Part shown: positions 6,462 through 10,335 of the stretch, one piece after another
Layout of the letters: each line of letters starts with the position of its first letter
Position numbering within the stretch: the first letter of the stretch is position 1
Assembly (NCBI GenBank): GCA_020024855.1
Contig: JAHHTB010000062.1
Coordinates: 1-10,335 of the forward strand
Direction of reading: 5' to 3'
Length of the DNA: 10,335 nucleotides
Source of the DNA: Fusobacterium sp.
GTDB lineage: Bacteria > Fusobacteriota > Fusobacteriia > Fusobacteriales > Fusobacteriaceae
Made by a program: the position numbers and the translations under genes
The notes under the pieces: generated by a model
The model's database searches: none
Told to the model about the DNA's origin: nothing
The model's input: the letters and a program-made list of their open reading frames with translations, nothing else

Positions 6462-6490
6462 TAGACATTTTTATTTTAATGATATATCAT
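6462..6490 (+). promoter_or_regulatory. Promoter of the trhA operon, with a palindrome over its -10
   Basis: TAGACA (6462-6467) and TATCAT (6485-6490) are separated by 17 nt, and each matches five of six consensus positions. The 12-bp perfect palindrome ATGATATATCAT (6479-6490) covers the -10 box and could be an operator, though it is A/T-dominated. The leader to the trhA start is about 18 nt and contains the ribosome binding site. Confidence 0.6.
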
Positions 6491-6514
6491 AATATATATG
6501 AAGGAGGAAAATTT

Positions 6515-7144
6515 ATGATAGAAGAATATAGAGAAGAACAATTGAATGCAATCACTCACTATATTGGGGCTGGAATATCTTTTTTAGGATTTATTATTCT
6601 TATTTTTCATTCAATCAAAACAAATGAAGAAAGCTATATTATTGGTACTACTATTTTTAGTATTGCTCTTATTTTTTTATATGTGATGTCAGGTACATAC
6701 CATATTTTAAAAAATAAAAAATTAAAAAAAATCTTTAGAATTCTTGACCATATAGCAATATACATTTCAATATCTGCTGCCTATACACCATACATTTTTA
6801 CAATTCTTACTGGTAAAATAAAATGGATTATATTTTTTGCTCAATGGGGACTTACTTTTTTGGGAGTAATATTTAAAATATTTTTTACAGGAAAATTTAA
6901 ATTAATTTCTACATTAATATATTTATTTATGGGGTGGATGGTAATATTTATATTTAAAGATATCAAAATAACATTAAATCCACTTTCATTAAAATACCTT
7001 ATTATAAGTGGAATTATATATTCTGTTGGATCCATTATATATATGATAAAAAATATAAAATATAGTCATACTATATGGCATATTTTTGTAATAGGTGGAA
7101 GTTTTTTTAATTTTTTATCTATTTACTATATTCCTGCATATTAA
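6515..7144 (+). CDS. trhA: PAQR-family membrane homeostasis protein (hemolysin III/TrhA family)
   Basis: This 209-residue inner-membrane protein has about seven hydrophobic segments. Family signatures are present throughout: EEQLNAITHYIG (7-18), SGTYH (59-63), ILDHIAIYISISAAYTPYIF (76-95), and HTIWHIFVIGG (185-195). By analogy with adiponectin receptors, H63, H185 and H189 are the expected zinc ligands. Members are linked to membrane lipid or fluidity homeostasis; the older name hemolysin III is not good evidence of a toxin. The start at 6515 is chosen because AAGGAGG (6501-6507) sits directly ahead; an in-frame ATG at 6479 lies inside the promoter and lacks such a site. It leads a probable operon with a small gene (25-nt gap) and the acyl-ACP synthetase/acyltransferase fusion, which fits a role in membrane lipid repair. 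Confidence 0.93.
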   Translation: MIEEYREEQLNAITHYIGAGISFLGFIILIFHSIKTNEESYIIGTTIFSIALIFLYVMSGTYHILKNKKLKKIFRILDHIAIYISISAAYTPYIFTILTGKIKWIIFFAQWGLTFLGVIFKIFFTGKFKLISTLIYLFMGWMVIFIFKDIKITLNPLSLKYLIISGIIYSVGSIIYMIKNIKYSHTIWHIFVIGGSFFNFLSIYYIPAY

Positions 7145-7169
7145 AAATAAAAAATTTAAAGGAGAGCAA

Positions 7170-7316
7170 ATGAACTTTTATATTAAATTAATTATAAAAA
7201 TACTAGAAAAAAGCATGACAGGACAAGATTCTGAGATACTATACAAACTAAAAAAAGGAATTGATTTAAGTTCCGAAGATAAAAAAGAACTAGAAGAAAT
7301 TATTGACAATTTATAA
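7170..7316 (+). CDS. Small conserved-looking protein of unknown function (48 aa)
   Basis: This 48-codon ORF starts at ATG 7170 behind AAAGGAG (7158-7164) and ends 15 nt before the next start codon. The first 14 residues (MNFYIKLIIKILEK) could form an amphipathic or membrane-touching helix. The rest is highly charged and probably helical, with a C-terminal DKKELEEIIDNL. There is no signal peptide or motif I recognise. Tight packing between trhA and the acyl fusion, with its own ribosome binding site, argues that it is translated. A longer reading from 7095 would overlap trhA and lacks a site. A small membrane-associated partner of either neighbour is possible but is only inference. Confidence 0.7.
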   Translation: MNFYIKLIIKILEKSMTGQDSEILYKLKKGIDLSSEDKKELEEIIDNL

Positions 7317-7331
7317 AAGGGGGATTTTTTA

Positions 7332-9839
7332 ATGAAATTTGTAACTGATTTTAATAAAGAGGCTGTTATATACAAAGATAAAAAATATTCATACAAAGAT
7401 ATTATAAGAACAGCAAAATACTTTTCCTCTTTATTAGAAGTGAAAAAAAATGAAGACAAGGCTATTCTTTTTATGGAGAATAGACCTGAATTTATATGTA
7501 GCTTTTTTGCAGTATGGAATAGTAAAAGTGTACCTGTAAATCTTGATGCTGGCTATTCTGCTGAAGAACTAGAATATGTTTTAACTGATGCAACTCCTAA
7601 ATATATTTTTACATCTAATAAAAATTTAGAAACTGCTAAAAAAGCTATTGCTCTTTCAAAAAAAGAAATAATATTAATCAATGTTGATGATATAACTGTA
7701 CCAAATAATTTTACTGTAGATGAATATGTTATCTATTCACCTAATAGTGAAGATACAGGAGTACTTTTATACACTTCTGGAACTACTGGAAAACCTAAAG
7801 GGGTAGTTTTAACATTTGATAATCTTATGTCAAATGTTGATGCTATTACAGAAATAAAACTTGCTACACCACAAGATAGAGTTCTTGCTCTTCTTCCATA
7901 TCATCATGTTCTTCCATTATCAATAAATTTATTAATGGCTATTCATATTGGTACACTTATTGTTATAAATGATGAACTTTCTGCTCAAGCTATACAAAGT
8001 GCATTAAAAAAATATAAAATAACAATAGTTGTTGGTGTTCCTAGATTATGGGAAATGATTCACAAAGGTATTATGACAAAAATAAAAGCAAATGGATTTG
8101 CTCTTAAAATGTTCAACCTTTGTAAAAAAATAAAAAGTGAAAAACTTAGCAGAATTATCTTCAAAAAAGTTCATGAAGGTTTAGGAGGAAATATTAGATT
8201 CTTAGTTTCTGGTGGAGCTAAAATTGAACCTGCTATTCTTGAAGATTTTAAAACTTTAGGAATAAAAGTTCTTGAAGGGTATGGGCTTACTGAAACTTCT
8301 CCTATAATAGCTTTCAATAGACCAAATGATATTCACATTGGTACTGTTGGAACTACTATTCCAGGAGTAAGTGCTAAACTTTCTGATGATGGAGAAATTA
8401 TCGTAAAAGGTAGAAACGTTATGAAAGGGTACTACAATAGACCTGATGCTACTGAAGAAGTAATTGACCACAAAGGTTGGTTCCATACTGGAGATTTAGG
8501 AAAAATTGAAGATGGATATATTACTATTGTTGGTAGAAAAAAAGAGATGATTGTTTTATCTAATGGTAAAAATATAAACCCTGTTGATATTGAAAATGAA
8601 ATTGTAAAAGGAACAGATCTTATTACAGATATTGCTGTTGTTGAGCATAACAATCACCTTCTTGCTTTAGTTTTCCCTGATTTTGACAAAGTAAAAGAAA
8701 GAAAAATTACAAATATTACAGAAACTTTAAAATGGGAAATAATTGATAGCTACAATGTTAAAGCTCCAGCTTATAGAAAAATTCTTGAAATAAAAATTGT
8801 TAAAGAAGAACTTCCAAAAACAAAACTCGGAAAATTGAGAAGATTTATGCTTAAAGATATTATAAATAATTCTGAGAAAAAAATTATTTCAGAAGAAAAT
8901 AAAAAAGAGCAAAATCAAAATATCAAAAAAGATGATAAAGAATATAATACAAGAGAATTCCAAGCACTTTATGAATATATGAAGAAAGAACATGAGCTTG
9001 ATATCACTCCTGATTCTCATATTGAAATAGATTTAGGGCTTGACTCTCTTGATGTGGTAGAACTTAATGCTTTCATTGAAAAAACATTTGATTTCACTGT
9101 AAATGAAGATGAAGTTGGTGGAATAAAAGTAATAAGAAATATTTGTGAATATATTAGAGTTCATAGTAATGCTTACCACAACGAAAGTGTAAATTGGAAA
9201 GATATTTTAAATGAAAAAATAAATTATCAATTACCAAAATCATGGGCTGTCCTTTTATTTAGAATTCTTACTGCCCCTATATTTGCATTATATTTAAGAC
9301 TTGAGAAAAAAGGATTAGAAAAAATAAGTAGTGAACCTAGAATATACGTTCTTAACCATGAAAGTTTTGTTGATGCATTTGCTCTTTCTCATATTTTTAA
9401 ATATAAGCAAGCAAAAGATACTTATTTCTTTGCTATCAAAAAACATTTTGATAAACCTGTAAGAAGATTTTTTGCTAATAATGGTAATATCGTTTTAGTT
9501 GATATTAATAAAAATCTTAAAGAAAGTCTTCAAATTGCTGCTGAAGTATTAAAAGAAAATAAAAATCTTGTAATTTTTCCTGAAGGTGCTAGAACTAGAG
9601 ATGGAGAAATTCATGAATTTAAAAAATTCTTTGCTATACTTTCTAAAGAACTTGATATTCCTGTTACTGTTGTTGGAATAGATGGATTCTATGAATCTAT
9701 GCCTTTTGGAAGTTCTTTCCCTAAACCAGGAAAAGTTAAAATTGAAGTTCTTGAAGATATTTATCCTGAAAAAAATAGTACTGAAGATATTATAAAAGAA
9801 GCTAAACAAAAAATTACAGATTGGAAAAAGAGTTTATAA
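7332..9839 (+). CDS. Acyl-activating enzyme / acyl carrier protein / PlsC acyltransferase fusion (Aas-like)
   Basis: This 835-residue protein has three domains. Residues about 1-510 form an AMP-binding acyl-activating enzyme: P-loop YTSGTTGKPKG (147-157), GYGLTE (316-321), TGD (386-388), and GRKKEMIVLSNGKNINP around 401-417. It ends with PKTKLGK (495-501), whose K501 is the expected catalytic lysine. A charged linker (512-540) leads to an acyl carrier domain (about 541-612), with DSL at 571-573 and S572 as the phosphopantetheine site. A hydrophobic segment (638-656) precedes a PlsC-type acyltransferase (about 660-835), with NHESFVD (H676, D681) and FPEGARTR (749-756). The protein probably activates a free fatty acid with ATP, loads it on its own carrier and transfers it to a lysophospholipid at the inner membrane. 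E. coli Aas does related chemistry but has the acyltransferase first. GGGGG (7319-7323) precedes the ATG. All catalytic motifs look intact; the acyl acceptor is inferred. Confidence 0.93.
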   Translation: MKFVTDFNKEAVIYKDKKYSYKDIIRTAKYFSSLLEVKKNEDKAILFMENRPEFICSFFAVWNSKSVPVNLDAGYSAEELEYVLTDATPKYIFTSNKNLETAKKAIALSKKEIILINVDDITVPNNFTVDEYVIYSPNSEDTGVLLYTSGTTGKPKGVVLTFDNLMSNVDAITEIKLATPQDRVLALLPYHHVLPLSINLLMAIHIGTLIVINDELSAQAIQSALKKYKITIVVGVPRLWEMIHKGIMTKIKANGFALKMFNLCKKIKSEKLSRIIFKKVHEGLGGNIRFLVSGGAKIEPAILEDFKTLGIKVLEGYGLTETSPIIAFNRPNDIHIGTVGTTIPGVSAKLSDDGEIIVKGRNVMKGYYNRPDATEEVIDHKGWFHTGDLGKIEDGYITIVGRKKEMIVLSNGKNINPVDIENEIVKGTDLITDIAVVEHNNHLLALVFPDFDKVKERKITNITETLKWEIIDSYNVKAPAYRKILEIKIVKEELPKTKLGKLRRFMLKDIINNSEKKIISEENKKEQNQNIKKDDKEYNTREFQALYEYMKKEHELDITPDSHIEIDLGLDSLDVVELNAFIEKTFDFTVNEDEVGGIKVIRNICEYIRVHSNAYHNESVNWKDILNEKINYQLPKSWAVLLFRILTAPIFALYLRLEKKGLEKISSEPRIYVLNHESFVDAFALSHIFKYKQAKDTYFFAIKKHFDKPVRRFFANNGNIVLVDINKNLKESLQIAAEVLKENKNLVIFPEGARTRDGEIHEFKKFFAILSKELDIPVTVVGIDGFYESMPFGSSFPKPGKVKIEVLEDIYPEKNSTEDIIKEAKQKITDWKKSL

Positions 9840-9882
9840 TCCATAAAAAGAAAATATTTTTCAAATATAAAACACAATTATA

Positions 9883-9902
9883 AAAAATTATACTTAATTT
9901 TT
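9883..9902 (+). terminator. Weak candidate terminator after the acyl fusion gene
   Basis: AAAAATTA (9883-9890) and TAATTTTT (9895-9902) form an 8-bp hairpin of A/T pairs only, with a 4-nt loop and a T-rich 3' arm. It lies 43 nt after the stop codon and directly before the csp promoter. With no G-C pairs it would be inefficient, so some readthrough into csp is possible. Confidence 0.35.
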
Positions 9903-9903
9903 A

Positions 9904-9932
9904 TTGACAAATAAAATGTAATAAGATATAAT
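9904..9932 (+). promoter_or_regulatory. Exact-consensus sigma-70 promoter of the cold-shock gene
   Basis: TTGACA (9904-9909) and TATAAT (9927-9932) match the consensus at all twelve positions with the optimal 17-nt spacer. Initiation is expected near 9939, leaving about 120 nt of leader before the csp start codon. This is the best promoter in the window and predicts high transcription. Confidence 0.92.
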
Positions 9933-9938
9933 CTTTTT

Positions 9939-10060
9939 GTAATAGAGTAAAGGAAGTATAGATTTGAATTACAAGTATCTTTAATAAAAATACTTTAAGT
10001 ATCAAAGCTAATATTTATTTTTCTATTTACAATTAAAAGTATTTTTATGGAGGTATCATA
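9939..10060 (+). promoter_or_regulatory. Long structured 5' leader of the cold-shock mRNA
   Basis: The leader contains one ATACTT (9990-9995) with two alternative partners. It can pair locally with AAGTAT (9973-9978). As part of TAAAAATACTTT (9985-9996), it can also pair perfectly over 12 bp with AAAGTATTTTTA (10036-10047). Two more pairs (9997-9998 with 10033-10034) follow a one-base bulge. The long-range helix ends one nt before the GGAGG ribosome binding site (10049-10053). Cold-shock mRNAs of the cspA type have long leaders that refold with temperature. A similar switch here is inference, since the helix is all A/T apart from one G-C pair. Confidence 0.5.
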
Positions 10061-10264
10061 ATGAACAAAGGAACTGTAAAATGGTTTAATGCTGAAAAAG
10101 GATTTGGATTTATCACTTCTGAAGAAGGAAAAGATTTATTTGTACATTTCTCTGAAATCCAAAAAGAAGGATTTAAAACTTTAGAAGAAGGAGAAAAAGT
10201 AACTTTTGATATTAAAGAGGGACAAAAAGGACCTCAAGCTGCTAATGTTGTAGTAGTTAAATAA
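10061..10264 (+). CDS. Cold-shock protein (CspA family)
   Basis: This 67-residue protein is a single cold-shock domain, the usual length for the family. It is a five-stranded beta-barrel that binds single-stranded RNA or DNA and acts as an RNA chaperone in the cytoplasm. The two nucleic-acid-binding motifs are intact: KGFGFI (RNP1, about residues 13-18) and LFVHF (RNP2, about 26-30). The N-terminal GTVKWFN is diagnostic. The start is fixed by GGAGG (10049-10053) 7 nt ahead. The gene is monocistronic, with an exact-consensus promoter, a long leader and its own terminator. Which paralogue it is (growth-phase or true cold-inducible) cannot be told from sequence. Confidence 0.97.
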   Translation: MNKGTVKWFNAEKGFGFITSEEGKDLFVHFSEIQKEGFKTLEEGEKVTFDIKEGQKGPQAANVVVVK

Positions 10265-10291
10265 TTCTTATAAAAATATAAAATAAAAAAT

Positions 10292-10320
10292 AGCGCGATT
10301 GCTCATCGCGCTTTTCTTTT
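10292..10320 (+). terminator. Intrinsic terminator of the cold-shock gene
   Basis: A perfect 8-bp stem pairs AGCGCGAT (10292-10299) with ATCGCGCT (10305-10312) around a 5-nt loop. TTTTCTTTT follows. The GC-rich stem stands out in this AT-rich window and should terminate efficiently. Confidence 0.92.
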
Positions 10321-10335
10321 GTATAATATACTTAT

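Noticed and set aside
6479..7144. Longer trhA reading from ATG 6479
   Set aside because: It starts inside the -10 region. AAGGAGG at 6501-6507 clearly serves the ATG at 6515, which gives the canonical family N-terminus.
6515..7144. Hemolysin/virulence toxin call
   Set aside because: The motifs identify the PAQR/TrhA membrane family. The hemolysin III name is historical, and nothing in the sequence shows toxin activity.
7095..7316. 73-residue version of the small protein, overlapping trhA
   Set aside because: There is no ribosome binding site at 7095, and its extra residues are trhA codons read in another frame. ATG 7170 has AAAGGAG.
8256..8653. Antisense open frames inside the acyl fusion gene
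   Set aside because: They lie opposite strongly conserved catalytic motifs, lack ribosome binding sites and have compositions expected from reverse-complemented coding DNA.

Overview
The window is very AT-rich, with A/T-rich codons throughout, strong purine-rich ribosome binding sites and U-tailed hairpin terminators. The gene set is AsnA-type asparagine synthetase, a family-9 LPS-type glycosyltransferase, PssA, a PAQR/TrhA protein and a one-domain cold-shock protein. Together these suggest a Fusobacterium-like bacterium with a Gram-negative-type envelope. This assignment is inference; no rRNA or other marker gene is present. I see no mobile element, CRISPR array, tRNA or rRNA.

Left part (1-2170). 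A promoter near 95-121 starts a roughly 240-nt leader in front of asnA. The leader contains an overlooked 21-codon ORF (155-220) with a strong Shine-Dalgarno and five Asn codons among codons 8-14. It is followed by mutually exclusive hairpins that end in an intrinsic terminator (295-330). This has the layout of a ribosome-mediated asparagine attenuator controlling asparagine synthetase, and I consider it the most interesting system in the window. asnA converges on a tandem-HTH XRE-family regulator (1412-2170, minus), and the two genes share a bidirectional terminator.

Middle part (2239-6405, minus strand). A Tyr-rich lipoprotein of unknown function (3699-4415) is followed after 27 nt by a MocR-type GntR/aminotransferase regulator (2283-3671), and this pair ends in its own terminator. 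Further right, pssA (phosphatidylserine synthase) is followed by a heptosyltransferase-like GT9 gene. This second unit has a good promoter (6377-6405) and a perfect 13-bp terminator hairpin (4490-4520).

Right part (6462-10335, plus strand). A divergent promoter drives trhA (PAQR/hemolysin III family), a 48-codon gene of unknown function, and an 835-residue fusion of acyl-activating enzyme, acyl carrier protein and PlsC acyltransferase. The fusion looks like a self-contained version of the Aas acyl-recycling enzyme with the domains in reversed order. The divergent block therefore pairs phospholipid head-group synthesis (pssA) with phospholipid acyl repair and membrane homeostasis. A cold-shock protein gene closes the window. 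It has an exact-consensus promoter, a roughly 120-nt leader that can fold back next to the ribosome binding site, and a GC-rich terminator.
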